A model generated the notes under the pieces. The model saw only the letters and a list, made by a program, of their open reading frames with translations, searched no databases and was not told the DNA's origin. A program made the position numbers and the translations under genes. 30,823 bases of DNA, taken from positions 552 to 31,374 of the forward strand of contig DAPV01000099.1 of assembly GCA_002502625.1 (NCBI GenBank). Direction: 5' to 3'. This document shows, one piece after another, positions 1 to 8,404 of this stretch; within the stretch, counting starts at the first letter, position 1; each line of letters opens with the position of its first letter. Source of the stretch: Euryarchaeota archaeon UBA125 (GTDB taxonomy: Archaea > Thermoplasmatota > Poseidoniia > Poseidoniales > Thalassarchaeaceae).

Positions 1-685
1 CTACAACCATTCCAGCTAATGCCACTTTTTCACTCACAGTAAATCCTCCTGTATCGTATGATAATTCACTCAGAGATTTTGTTGCCTCGGCCCAAGATTG
101 AACTTTTTTATCTGAAAGTAATCTAGGTTTAGCATTAGGATGAATACCTGATTGGTGGAGTATTTCACTTCTTAGATAATTTCCAATTCCTGCGATGAAT
201 GATTGATCTAACATCAGAGATGATGCATTTCTGTTGCAGAATTTATTACTCTTCAAACGGTCATAAATCAAGGAAGGTGTACATGAATCATCCAGAACAT
301 CAGGTCCAAGTTTAGCAATAAATGGATGATTCTCCTCTTTAGAGGTTGGAATAACTTCTACATCTGTTGCAGACCAAAGTCTAACTGCAAATTTATCGGT
401 TAGAAATTCTACTCTAAGAGATCTGTTCCATTTCATCTCTGTAGAGAGGCGATTAACAGTCCAACGACCATACAATTGGTTATGAGAATACATGCTTAAT
501 CCGCAATCAAAGCGAGTCAACATAGCTTTACCTCGTGTGGAAATAGATTCAACTTGTGATTGCTGAAGAATCTCTTGAAATTCTACTATTGGAGGATAAA
601 TTAAGTTTACAGTATGAACTTCTTTACCAACAATTTTCTTTGAGATTCGATCTGCTGCCCTTCGAATCTCAGGCCCTTCAGGCAT
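1..685 (-). CDS. nei: Endonuclease VIII-like DNA glycosylase (Nei/Fpg family), C-terminus cut off by window edge
   Basis: Base-excision repair glycosylase/AP lyase that removes oxidised pyrimidines. The minus-strand frame stays open to the window edge and gives about 228 residues. The N-terminus reads MPEGPEIRRAAD, the signature of the Nei branch: Pro2 is the Schiff-base nucleophile after Met removal and Glu3 the general acid. Lys53 lies in STRGKAMLTRF, the expected beta-hairpin lysine, followed by YSHNQLYGRW, also typical of bacterial Nei. The helix-two-turn-helix region with LDQSFIAGIGNYLRSEIL is present. The C-terminal zinc finger would lie outside the window. The ATG is fixed by the family N-terminus; a TATA-like element sits about 25 bases upstream. 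It is divergent from selO. Closeness to the bacterial enzyme suggests acquisition by transfer (inference). Confidence 0.93.
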   Translation of the reverse strand, partial: MPEGPEIRRAADRISKKIVGKEVHTVNLIYPPIVEFQEILQQSQVESISTRGKAMLTRFDCGLSMYSHNQLYGRWTVNRLSTEMKWNRSLRVEFLTDKFAVRLWSATDVEVIPTSKEENHPFIAKLGPDVLDDSCTPSLIYDRLKSNKFCNRNASSLMLDQSFIAGIGNYLRSEILHQSGIHPNAKPRLLSDKKVQSWAEATKSLSELSYDTGGFTVSEKVALAGMVV

Positions 686-704
686 GTCTCACTACGATTG
701 ACGA

Positions 705-714
705 TAGTACTAAA
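705..714 (-). promoter_or_regulatory. Putative TATA box for nei
   Basis: The minus strand reads TTTAGTACTA, centred about 25 bases before the nei ATG. This is the archaeal spacing for a transcript that starts at or next to the start codon. Confidence 0.4.
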
Positions 715-778
715 CAACGTGTTCCAATGCTAATACGGATGAGTCATTAGGTGTGACCGATTAATGAAAAAAACTAGT

Positions 779-788
779 CTATTTAAAC
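779..788 (+). promoter_or_regulatory. Putative TATA box for selO (leaderless)
   Basis: CTATTTAAAC is centred about 26 bases before the selO ATG, preceded by an A-rich stretch that could serve as BRE. No Shine-Dalgarno sequence is visible before the ATG, so a leaderless mRNA is likely. Confidence 0.5.
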
Positions 789-809
789 AATTGAATTTGA
801 GAACATAAT

Positions 810-2339
810 ATGGGTACTGAGTCTATAGCTTCTTTGAAATGGCTTAGTCGATTTCTTGATAAAACTCCAGGTGATAAGGTAATTGGGGGAATACCTCGAC
901 AAGTACCAGGAGTATGCTGGTCTAGAGTTAATCCAACAGTTGTTCCCAAACCTATTCTTAGACTATGGTCAAATGAAATGGCAAATGAATTAGGAATTGA
1001 AGTTGGTGGAGAAGAAATTCTTGCCGGGAATAAAATAACTAGTGGAATGGATCCGTATGCACAAAGATATGGAGGCCATCAATTTGGCAACTGGGCTGGG
1101 CAATTAGGTGATGGTAGAGCTATTACATTGGGAGAAGTAGAGGTAGGAGCGAAAACATATGAGTTACAACTGAAAGGATCAGGTGTCACTCCATATTCGA
1201 GATTTGCAGATGGAAAAGCTGTACTGCGTTCCTCTATTCGTGAATTCCTCTGTAGCGAAGCAATGTATCACCTAGGGATTCGGACAACCAGGGCACTATC
1301 TTTGGTGACAACAGGAGAACATGTGGTTCGAGACATCATGTATAACGGAAATCCTGCTCCAGAGCAAGGAGCGATCGTATGCAGAATAGCTCGAAGCTTT
1401 ATTCGGTTTGGAACCTTTCAAATTCATACTATGACCGGGAATTATGATGCTCTACGACAATTAGCAGAGTATACTGTGAAAAATCATTTTCCTGAGCATT
1501 CTATTGACAATGATGACAAAATAATTGATTGGTTAAAGGAAATTGCTGATGAAACTGCATTAATGATTGCTCACTGGATGCGAGTAGGATTTATTCATGG
1601 AGTAATGAATACTGACAATATGTCGGTACATGGTCTAACCATCGATTACGGACCTTATGGGTGGATAGAAGATTTCGACCTTAATTGGACCCCAAATACA
1701 ACTGATTCAGGGAGGAAGAGATACAAATTTGGTAATCAAGCACAAATTGGAGCATGGAATTATGCTCGTTTATTGGAATCAATAAGTCCGTTAATGGATA
1801 AACCAGAAAAGCTACATGAAGCTCTAGAATTCTATTACGAAGTGTATGAAAAACATAACAACTTAATGTGGGAAAAAAAATTAGGTTTAGAACAATTTAG
1901 TTCAGGAGATGAAGAAATTATTAGTGAACTAAATGAGATATTACAAAGTAGTGAGATAGACATGACAATATTTTTTAGATTATTATCATCAATAGGTAAA
2001 CCAGACGTTAATGATCTAAAATTTGCATTTTACAATGAAGAAACAATTATTGAAACTGAATGGAATAATTGGTTGAATAAATGGTGGTCTAGAGTTGAGG
2101 GGAATCCAGACCAAGAAAAAATGAGACTAGCAAACCCAAAGTATGTCTTAAGAAATTGGATGGCTCAATTAGCTATTGATGCAGCAGAAAATCAAGACTA
2201 TTCAGTTGCGAAAGAGCTCTATGAACTTCTAAAAGAACCCTATGAGGAACAGTTAGAGAATGAGGAAAAATGGTTTCAGAAACGTCCTGAATGGGCGAGA
2301 CATCGAGTAGGTTGCTCAATGCTTTCTTGTTCGAGTTGA
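810..2339 (+). CDS. selO: SelO/YdiU family pseudokinase-fold protein adenylyltransferase
   Basis: SelO proteins have a kinase fold but bind ATP in a flipped orientation and transfer AMP to Ser/Thr/Tyr of target proteins, including redox proteins such as glutaredoxin. Family blocks are present in order: YAQRYGGHQFGNWAGQLGDG (about 83-102), ELQLKGSGVTPYSRFADGKA (118-137, with the nucleotide-binding Lys and Arg), HGVMNTDNM (263-271, catalytic-loop region) and DYGPYGWIEDFD (279-290, the DFG-equivalent). The length, 509 residues, is full. The C-terminus ends CSMLSCSS, keeping the redox cysteine near the end that is selenocysteine in animal homologues; here it is an ordinary Cys codon. The ATG is supported by a TATA box 26 bases upstream. 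SelO is mainly bacterial and eukaryotic, so transfer into this archaeon is likely. Confidence 0.95.
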   Translation: MGTESIASLKWLSRFLDKTPGDKVIGGIPRQVPGVCWSRVNPTVVPKPILRLWSNEMANELGIEVGGEEILAGNKITSGMDPYAQRYGGHQFGNWAGQLGDGRAITLGEVEVGAKTYELQLKGSGVTPYSRFADGKAVLRSSIREFLCSEAMYHLGIRTTRALSLVTTGEHVVRDIMYNGNPAPEQGAIVCRIARSFIRFGTFQIHTMTGNYDALRQLAEYTVKNHFPEHSIDNDDKIIDWLKEIADETALMIAHWMRVGFIHGVMNTDNMSVHGLTIDYGPYGWIEDFDLNWTPNTTDSGRKRYKFGNQAQIGAWNYARLLESISPLMDKPEKLHEALEFYYEVYEKHNNLMWEKKLGLEQFSSGDEEIISELNEILQSSEIDMTIFFRLLSSIGKPDVNDLKFAFYNEETIIETEWNNWLNKWWSRVEGNPDQEKMRLANPKYVLRNWMAQLAIDAAENQDYSVAKELYELLKEPYEEQLENEEKWFQKRPEWARHRVGCSMLSCSS

Positions 2340-2365
2340 TTTTCGCATAGTAATTGAAAAAATCT

Positions 2366-2569
2366 TTAATCTGTCCTGATCTCTATAATTGATGCAATAT
2401 TAGATACCATCCAACATGATGCTGCGGCTAATTGCAGCCAGTCACCTGTGGACATTTCACTGCCATTTGTGTAAACAAATACGCTGATAATCCAACAAAG
2501 ACTAGCAAGAGTTTGACCAAGCCAAGGAATACTCTTCATTTTATTGATACGTGTTTGGACAGGTTCCAT
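2366..2569 (-). CDS. Small membrane protein of unknown function, two TM segments
   Basis: 67 residues, not recognised. Residues about 16-35 (WLGQTLASLCWIISVFVYTN) and 44-63 (WLQLAAASCWMVSNIASIIE) are hydrophobic, separated by a short polar turn, so it is probably a membrane hairpin. Each segment contains a Cys-Trp pair. The ATG is preceded by GAGGCG, a plausible ribosome-binding site about 7 bases upstream. It follows the FAD oxidoreductase gene on the same strand with a 39-base gap, which suggests co-transcription. It could be a membrane partner of that flavoprotein, but nothing in the sequence proves it. Confidence 0.6.
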   Translation of the reverse strand: MEPVQTRINKMKSIPWLGQTLASLCWIISVFVYTNGSEMSTGDWLQLAAASCWMVSNIASIIEIRTD

Positions 2570-2608
2570 GTTTATTCGCCTCAGACGTGATATGATAACT
2601 ATTTCCTG

Positions 2609-3781
2609 TCAGCAGGTTAAGCACTCTTGCCCGCAACATGATAAATCATCTAAGTACATCCCCCAGCTTCTGTAAGCATCGATGAATTCTTCTGTTGGTA
2701 TATCAAGTGAAGAAGCAATAGCTTGTGCCACAATTCCAAAGCGTTGGCGATATTTGAAGATAAAACAGAATATGAGACTACCGTGGCGAACCGCAGGACC
2801 ACTGAGAAACATTCCCGGGACAGTGGTTGATTCATCATTATCAGTAAGGACTGGAAAACCATCTTCTCGCATCTCGAATAGATGTGATACAAATTTATGG
2901 CTCCCTTCAAAACCACTCGCTAGAAGTGGTTGTTCTTTGGACTGGAAAGTTTGACCATCTTGAGTAGTAATCTCATATATCCCATCTGTTAAGGAAACTG
3001 AACTGATGAGAGTTTCAGGAAATAGTTCGACATTTTCCTCAAATCTTTGATCTCTCATACGTTCAAAAGAGAAAGTGGACAAAGAAACACTAGGGTCAGA
3101 ACTTGTTTCACTCCATGGACTATCTTTGTCAAACAATTTGACTTTTTTACCACGTTTGGCAAGATGATATGCTGCATCGAAACCGCTCTCATAACCACCA
3201 ATAATCTGGAATTCATCTCCTTCTAATCCCTCGTAATTAGGAATAGTGGAGGTATGGCGGCAAAATTCACTACCTGTAAATCTTCCAGCACCTGGATACT
3301 GATATTCTCCAGCAGCCCAAATTACGTTTGTGGCAAGCAGAGTCTCATCATCTGTGACCAGATGGAACAAACCATCTTTCTTTTCGATATTTACCACATC
3401 TGTATTTTCTTGTATGGGAAGTTCAAAGAAGGTGGAAAGATCTTGTAGATGCTTTGCAAACTCACTACCAGTAGGGTGTTCAACTCTCATACTAAATGCT
3501 GGGGAAACCCCGACTGCAATCGAATTCAAATCTAGCATACCAATGGAATTACTCGGAAATGAAGGGGTAATGAAGCGAGTCTCGTCAGGCCAAGAAGCGA
3601 AGGATGAACCAATCTCATTTCGGTCAACTAGTAGGAAATTTTCGACGCCTGCATGAGTTAGAGCGATTGCAACTCCAACACCTGCAGCACCACCTCCTAC
3701 AATTATGACATCATACTGGCTGACACCACCAACAGAACTCTCGGTTTCATTTTTTACGGGCTCGTCTTGACTAGGAAGCAT
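2609..3781 (-). CDS. FAD-dependent NAD(P)-linked oxidoreductase with Cys-rich C-terminal tail
   Basis: 390 residues with a two-dinucleotide-binding flavoprotein architecture. The FAD Rossmann motif VGGGAAGVG is at about 28-36 and a second nucleotide-binding motif, GGYESGFDAA, at about 195-204. WAAGEYQYPG (about 155-164) resembles the ATG-type motif of flavin reductases. The overall pattern recalls the YpdA/CzcO-like or thioredoxin-reductase-like group. There is no CxxC between the two nucleotide domains, so it is not a classical thioredoxin reductase. The extreme C-terminus carries four cysteines (about 382, 383, 387, 390; CCGQECLTC), which might form a redox-active or metal-binding tail. The substrate is unknown. 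The gene is convergent with selO and probably co-transcribed with the small membrane protein downstream. A TATA-like element 26 bases upstream supports the ATG. Confidence 0.8.
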   Translation of the reverse strand: MLPSQDEPVKNETESSVGGVSQYDVIIVGGGAAGVGVAIALTHAGVENFLLVDRNEIGSSFASWPDETRFITPSFPSNSIGMLDLNSIAVGVSPAFSMRVEHPTGSEFAKHLQDLSTFFELPIQENTDVVNIEKKDGLFHLVTDDETLLATNVIWAAGEYQYPGAGRFTGSEFCRHTSTIPNYEGLEGDEFQIIGGYESGFDAAYHLAKRGKKVKLFDKDSPWSETSSDPSVSLSTFSFERMRDQRFEENVELFPETLISSVSLTDGIYEITTQDGQTFQSKEQPLLASGFEGSHKFVSHLFEMREDGFPVLTDNDESTTVPGMFLSGPAVRHGSLIFCFIFKYRQRFGIVAQAIASSLDIPTEEFIDAYRSWGMYLDDLSCCGQECLTC

Positions 3782-3802
3782 AGCCTCGCATCGTTAATAA
3801 CA

Positions 3803-3811
3803 ATTTAAAAA
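3803..3811 (-). promoter_or_regulatory. Putative TATA box for FAD oxidoreductase gene
   Basis: The minus strand reads TTTTTAAAT, centred about 26 bases before the ATG at 3781, consistent with a leaderless archaeal transcript. Confidence 0.45.
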
Positions 3812-3864
3812 AAACTAATAATTAGATAGTAGAATATTATTATTATTTCAAAAATGGAAACCGT

Positions 3865-3874
3865 TTGATTAAAA
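3865..3874 (+). promoter_or_regulatory. Putative TATA box for RNase P RNA
   Basis: TTGATTAAAA lies about 27 bases before the start of the P1 helix of the RNase P RNA, at normal archaeal TATA-to-start spacing. Confidence 0.4.
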
Positions 3875-3895
3875 TCATCGGACATTTCCCGTTAG

Positions 3896-4201
3896 ACGAG
3901 GGAGCAGGAGGGTTGCTGACAGTGCAAGACACTGAGGAAAGTCCCCTCTCCACGACGCAAGTGGCTCGGTTTACGCCGAGGACCCGAGAGGGTCGGCCAT
4001 GTAGAAGAAACGAACCGTTGCAGGTGTGTGCGATGAATCCGAAAGGACGAGGTCGCCTGCTTACGGATGGAACGAACAACCCCACTGGAGCAAGTCCAAA
4101 CAGTCCTGTCGACGAGCGTCGCCGAGGGACGGGTCGGATGCTAAGTTGAATGCAACCAGCCTAATGGTGAACAAAAAGGGGCTTACTCCCTGCACCCTCA
4201 A
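3896..4201 (+). ncRNA. rnpB: RNase P RNA
   Basis: Catalytic RNA of RNase P, which removes tRNA 5' leaders. The CR-I block GAGGAAAGTCCCC is at 3934-3946, CR-IV GGAGCAAGTCCAAACA at 4087-4102 and CR-V ACAAAAAGGGGCTTA at 4171-4185. Helix P4 can be drawn directly: AAG (3939-3941), bulged U (3942) and CCCC (3943-3946) pair with GGGG (4178-4181) and CTT (4182-4184), reproducing the universal bulged uridine. P1 closes the ends: 3898-3908 pairs with 4189-4199 with one A-A mismatch. The segment is much more GC-rich than its surroundings, as expected for structured RNA in an AT-rich genome. Ends are estimated from P1. The 3' end lies only a few bases from the stop of the convergent RND gene. Confidence 0.95.
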
Positions 4202-4204
4202 CAA

Positions 4205-7200
4205 TTAATTTGAGTCCATAATTGTGGCATCTATTGGACCTGAATCTTCGACAATTATTCTATCATCATCTACCCAAGATCCAGGTAATCCTTTGATTCG
4301 ATGCATTGTTCGTTTTGTAGCAACTAACATACTGGGAAGTAAAATTGATGATGTAAATAATGCTAGAATAATCAATAACATCATCAAAACAAAGAAATTT
4401 CTCAATCCTGGAATTGCAACAAATAATCCCGCAGCAAGTCCTGCTGAAGTTGTAGCTGTAGTCTCAAAGATTGTTTGACCTGTCTTCTCAACTGCTTTTG
4501 AGACACCAATGGGAGTTTCTTTCTCATCCTTAATTCGATCAACAATATGTATTGAATCGTCAACTCCTATACCAAATACAATCGTTCCAATCATGGCTGT
4601 AAATACATTCACATTTACGCCTCCACCTAGTTTCATCAATAATGGCTGCCAAAGAACTACAGCGCCCACAGCGATCATAGTGAATGTGGCCAATCTTGGT
4701 GATGCGAACAGAATTGACATAACAAAGAGTAATACGATCATTGTAGCGATAGTAGTCTCAGATTGTGCTTCATGAATTCCTGAATTAATATCTAATGAAA
4801 CAGGTAATCCTCCAGTCAACAATGTATTTTCTACTCCATTCATTCCAACTGCAGTACATCTTTTTGCATCTCCATCAACACAATTTTCTCCTGTTAACCT
4901 TTGATCTATCGTTTCTCTCAACAGTCCTGCATCTCCCAAAGAAATGTATGGTTGATTTACATAAACTAGAGTTTTCGTTTCACCAAAACCAGAATCAGCA
5001 TTCATAAGCATTGATCGAACTTCAGGAGACAATGTATCGAAAGCAACATTGACCATAGTATCCCTAGAAGTCAACTGAAAGAAAGGACATTCCGGACCAG
5101 CAGTTGGATTTTCCCAACATTCAGAATGAAGTATACCCCACAATGTATCAGAGTAGATTTCATCAGTAGTTATAGGGTTAGGTATAGATACAGGTATTGA
5201 TTTTAGAATTGTAACTAAGGAAATCGAAGTAGTATTATCAACAGTATCAATATCTTCTACCTGAATCCTTTCAATTGCATCTAATACAGGTAAATCACGA
5301 ATCGGCGCAGTATCATTCATTCTCCCCCTATCTGTAGCATCAACAATGAACATATTTGTCTGACCTCCTTCAAAAACTCGACTATATTCTGCCAACGCTT
5401 CATAGGTAACTAAACCAGGAGGAACCTCAGAAGAGGCTCCTGTAATATCTTTACCTAATTCTTCTTCAAGATAATAAACACCAAATGCAGTAACTAACAT
5501 TGAAACAATTAACACAGTCCATGTCCATCTAAGAGGTATCTGTCCAATTTTTGACCATAAATTATCAGTTGCGGAACTTCTTCCCTTCCTGTAACGAAGA
5601 ATAAACGCCAATGCTGGAACCATAATGAGTGATAAAATGAAAGTAATGAAAATTCCAAGAAGAAGGGTGGTTCCAACTGTCCTCATAGGACGAATAGGTA
5701 CCAATTCTGTCCATGTAAGAACACTAAATCCGATAATTGTAGTCAATGCTGAAAGCATAATTGCATGACCACTAGTTTCAGCGGCTGCCACTGTAGCTTT
5801 GAGATACAATTCTTCGTCCCATGGATCTAACGATTCGATTTGCCTTCCATCTCTTTCAGCATCCCACACTTTTTGTGCATATTCATCAAGAATATCATCC
5901 CTATTTTCTTCAATTCTATTTGTTAAATGAAGAGCATAATCTACTCCTAGACCAACCAAAATAGGCCCTGCGGAGATAATCATTGGAGTTAATTCAATAT
6001 CGAGTAAAACTGTAGCACCGAATGTGATTAATAAGCTAAAAAGAATAGGGGTCCCACAAATAATTACCACTTTTGGACTCCGATGAAGAAGGACCATTGT
6101 GATAATAACAAATACTGCACTTAATGGGAGCATCTTGGTGACGAGTTCTTCATAAACTGCATCAGACACATCATGTAAGACAGGTGTCAAACCAGTTACA
6201 GTAATTGCATCTCTTGGTAAAATTAAGTTCATCCTAGTTTCATTGATTGACGAAAGTGGTTGAGTATATGATCTTGTACACAATGGAAGACCGCATTGTT
6301 CAAGCAACTCTTGAGTGTGCTCAATAAATGCTCGATGATCTTGAATTAAACCACTAGGATTTTCTTCAGTCTTACCCTTAGGATCGTTTCTTGGAGAAAT
6401 ATCGGTACCGTCCATATCAAATCTGATTCCTACTACAACAACAGCAGTATCCCAAATATTGTCTCCATTAGTATCACGAACGAAATTAGACAATAGTGGA
6501 CCAGCAGTATCGACAAAATCATCGATTATTCGTTGATCATCTGGAATAGAATATCCATCATATGGAGTCTGTTCAGTAAGCGGACATTGAGACGGATCTA
6601 AATTTGGAATCTGATATTTCTCCATAGCACAATTAAATCGTTTGGCTGAGCTGTTTGCTTCCTTGATAACTTGAGCAGGAGAAAGAATCCAAACTACTCC
6701 ATCTTCTACTCCTCTATCAGATTTATTTCGATCAAGACCGTGCTTGTAACCCCCAGCATTAGAATTCATATCGTCTCCTTCAATCCAACTAATTTGAGTA
6801 AGAATGTCGACATCAGTTACATTTTCAGTTCCTCTAGATGATACATCTTCTATCGCATTATTCGTATGTATGTAAAGAAGAACAATATCTGTGGACCATT
6901 GTTCTCTAACTTCCAGAAGTAAATCAGTTGAGTTAGCCCCATCTGGAAGATATACCTCAACATCACCGTTAATTTGTTGTTGGAAATCTTTCGCAGAATT
7001 CCCCATCCAACCGGCAGAAATTAAAAGTATTATCAAAATAAATGCAGGTGCACGAATGATTCTACTATACAAGAAAATATAGAATAATTCACGTGTAGAT
7101 TTGATTCCAGTCGTAAGACGATGGATAGAATCGCCAAATATTCTATTTAGAGCACTTTTTATTTGCTCTGAAATTTGAGATAAAAATGAAACGATTGAAA

Positions 7201-7285
7201 GCCAAAATGATGTCGTGCTCAACTTTTCTGCAATCTCTCCGATGGAAATACCATCGTCAGTGACGTCAGATTGCTCTTTCGACAT
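4205..7285 (-). CDS. RND/MMPL-family membrane transporter
   Basis: 1026 residues with the duplicated RND plan: N-terminal TM (about 78-96), a large extracytoplasmic loop, a five-to-six-TM bundle, then a second TM-loop-bundle repeat. The diagnostic TM4-like motifs occur twice: GLGVDYALHLTNR near residue 447 and GIGVDDSIHIVDR near residue 907, carrying the acidic residues of the proton relay. It belongs to the MMPL/SSD-like group of RND proteins, which move lipids and other hydrophobic molecules using the proton or ion gradient. The cargo is not evident. About 75 N-terminal residues precede the first TM and are probably cytoplasmic. It lies 48 bases behind a polyprenol-phosphate glycosyltransferase on the same strand, which suggests a role in envelope lipid or glycolipid export (inference). 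The ATG is preceded by GGTAGGTAT. Confidence 0.88.
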   Translation of the reverse strand: MSKEQSDVTDDGISIGEIAEKLSTTSFWLSIVSFLSQISEQIKSALNRIFGDSIHRLTTGIKSTRELFYIFLYSRIIRAPAFILIILLISAGWMGNSAKDFQQQINGDVEVYLPDGANSTDLLLEVREQWSTDIVLLYIHTNNAIEDVSSRGTENVTDVDILTQISWIEGDDMNSNAGGYKHGLDRNKSDRGVEDGVVWILSPAQVIKEANSSAKRFNCAMEKYQIPNLDPSQCPLTEQTPYDGYSIPDDQRIIDDFVDTAGPLLSNFVRDTNGDNIWDTAVVVVGIRFDMDGTDISPRNDPKGKTEENPSGLIQDHRAFIEHTQELLEQCGLPLCTRSYTQPLSSINETRMNLILPRDAITVTGLTPVLHDVSDAVYEELVTKMLPLSAVFVIITMVLLHRSPKVVIICGTPILFSLLITFGATVLLDIELTPMIISAGPILVGLGVDYALHLTNRIEENRDDILDEYAQKVWDAERDGRQIESLDPWDEELYLKATVAAAETSGHAIMLSALTTIIGFSVLTWTELVPIRPMRTVGTTLLLGIFITFILSLIMVPALAFILRYRKGRSSATDNLWSKIGQIPLRWTWTVLIVSMLVTAFGVYYLEEELGKDITGASSEVPPGLVTYEALAEYSRVFEGGQTNMFIVDATDRGRMNDTAPIRDLPVLDAIERIQVEDIDTVDNTTSISLVTILKSIPVSIPNPITTDEIYSDTLWGILHSECWENPTAGPECPFFQLTSRDTMVNVAFDTLSPEVRSMLMNADSGFGETKTLVYVNQPYISLGDAGLLRETIDQRLTGENCVDGDAKRCTAVGMNGVENTLLTGGLPVSLDINSGIHEAQSETTIATMIVLLFVMSILFASPRLATFTMIAVGAVVLWQPLLMKLGGGVNVNVFTAMIGTIVFGIGVDDSIHIVDRIKDEKETPIGVSKAVEKTGQTIFETTATTSAGLAAGLFVAIPGLRNFFVLMMLLIILALFTSSILLPSMLVATKRTMHRIKGLPGSWVDDDRIIVEDSGPIDATIMDSN

Positions 7286-7333
7286 ATACCTACCACGAAT
7301 AGAACGAACATCAAGCGTTCGGAAGAAGGAAGG

Positions 7334-8278
7334 TCAAAGAGAACGAATACGCTGTAAAACTACTCTTCTCATCAAGGTCCTTGCACCATGCAAAACTAAA
7401 CCTGAGAAAACCAATGATAAACCTAGCATAGATAACCATGCACCAGTTAATCCTGGACCAACAGAAAGAGCAATCGTTCCATCAGTTAACTCTTCAACTG
7501 AATTGAGCATACCTAGTCCTATCGTAGTACCTGAAACCAATAACCCCATTCCGGGTAAACCGAATACTAGCATGGGTTTCTTGTGAGACAAGGAAATTAG
7601 TGCGTAAGTTAAAACAGTAAAACCATGACCAAATGCAGAATATGTGGATGATTTAGGAACATCATATCTTACTTTAATTGGAACTTCTTCTACATTCAGT
7701 CCTTTTTCCTTGATTTGATCAAGAACTTCGAGTGTAGACTCCATACCTTCATTCTCAAAGGCGAGTAAATTCAATGCTCTTTTACTGAATGCCCTAAATC
7801 CACTCTGAGTATCTTTTACTCCAAGATCACTGGTTAAATTTGAGGCAGTATTAATCATTGAAATTCCGAGTCTTCGATACATTGGCATTGAACTTCGATC
7901 ACTATTGTCAACAAAACGTGATCCAATTACTACATCAACATCTTCTTTGTCTAATCCTGCTAAAACAGCAGGAATATCTTCGGGTTGATGTTGTCCATCA
8001 CTATCTAAAATTACTAATTTGTCCACATTTTTTTCTCTAGCAATACGGAAAATACTACGAATTGCTGCACCATATCCTCTATTTGCACGATGATAATGAA
8101 TTATCGCACCTGCTCTTGCTGCTAATCTAGAACATGAATCTGATGAGCCATCATCAACACATAATACTTCATCAACATAGGGTAAGCAACGAATTACAAC
8201 AGATGCTACCGTTTCTTCTTCGTTGAACATTGGCATTCCGACCATGACCAAACCATGACCGGTTTCATTACCCTCCAT
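7334..8278 (-). CDS. Family 2 glycosyltransferase, polyprenol-phosphate sugar synthase type
   Basis: 314 residues. The N-terminal GT-A domain begins with GMPMFNEEETVASVV and has VDDGSSD (41-47) and the metal-binding LDSDGQHQPED (91-101), then QSGFRAFSKRAL (158-169). This is the pattern of dolichol/polyprenol-phosphate mannose or glucose synthases (DPMS, AglJ-like). Two C-terminal TM segments (about 236-257 and 276-297) anchor it, followed by a basic tail. It should transfer a sugar from a nucleotide donor to a lipid phosphate at the cytoplasmic face, feeding glycan assembly. A TATA box 26 bases upstream supports a leaderless ATG. It is divergent from an NAD-dependent epimerase and upstream of an RND transporter. 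The sugar cannot be inferred. Confidence 0.88.
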   Translation of the reverse strand: MEGNETGHGLVMVGMPMFNEEETVASVVIRCLPYVDEVLCVDDGSSDSCSRLAARAGAIIHYHRANRGYGAAIRSIFRIAREKNVDKLVILDSDGQHQPEDIPAVLAGLDKEDVDVVIGSRFVDNSDRSSMPMYRRLGISMINTASNLTSDLGVKDTQSGFRAFSKRALNLLAFENEGMESTLEVLDQIKEKGLNVEEVPIKVRYDVPKSSTYSAFGHGFTVLTYALISLSHKKPMLVFGLPGMGLLVSGTTIGLGMLNSVEELTDGTIALSVGPGLTGAWLSMLGLSLVFSGLVLHGARTLMRRVVLQRIRSL

Positions 8279-8300
8279 GTATTGAATTTCAACATGGTTC

Positions 8301-8308
8301 GTATATAG
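8301..8308 (-). promoter_or_regulatory. Putative TATA box for glycosyltransferase gene
   Basis: TATATA (on the minus strand within CTATATAC) lies about 26 bases before the ATG at 8278. The 93-base divergent spacer must also hold the promoter of the epimerase gene. Confidence 0.5.
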
Positions 8309-8404
8309 TCTATGTAGTAATTATCGGGAAATACTAGTAAATTTCTAATTTTTCAAATATCCAATCATCCGATGGACTCAAGTTCAATACATAGATGGCA
8401 CAAC

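Noticed and set aside
556..750. 64-residue plus-strand frame
   Set aside because: It lies almost entirely over the N-terminal coding part of nei on the minus strand and has no family features.
810..2339. Possible selenocysteine (TGA) in SelO
   Set aside because: The C-terminal redox position is an ordinary Cys codon (TGT), and the TGA after it is the true stop following Ser-Ser.
3865..4149. Open frames on both strands over 3.8-4.2 kb
   Set aside because: They lie over the RNase P RNA, whose P1, P4, CR-I, CR-IV and CR-V elements explain the sequence. The translations match nothing and are Arg/Pro-rich, as expected from GC-rich RNA.
7286..7333. Short inverted repeat (CGAAC...GTTCG) between glycosyltransferase and RND genes
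   Set aside because: Only five pairs with a seven-base loop and no T-run; too weak to call a terminator or operator.
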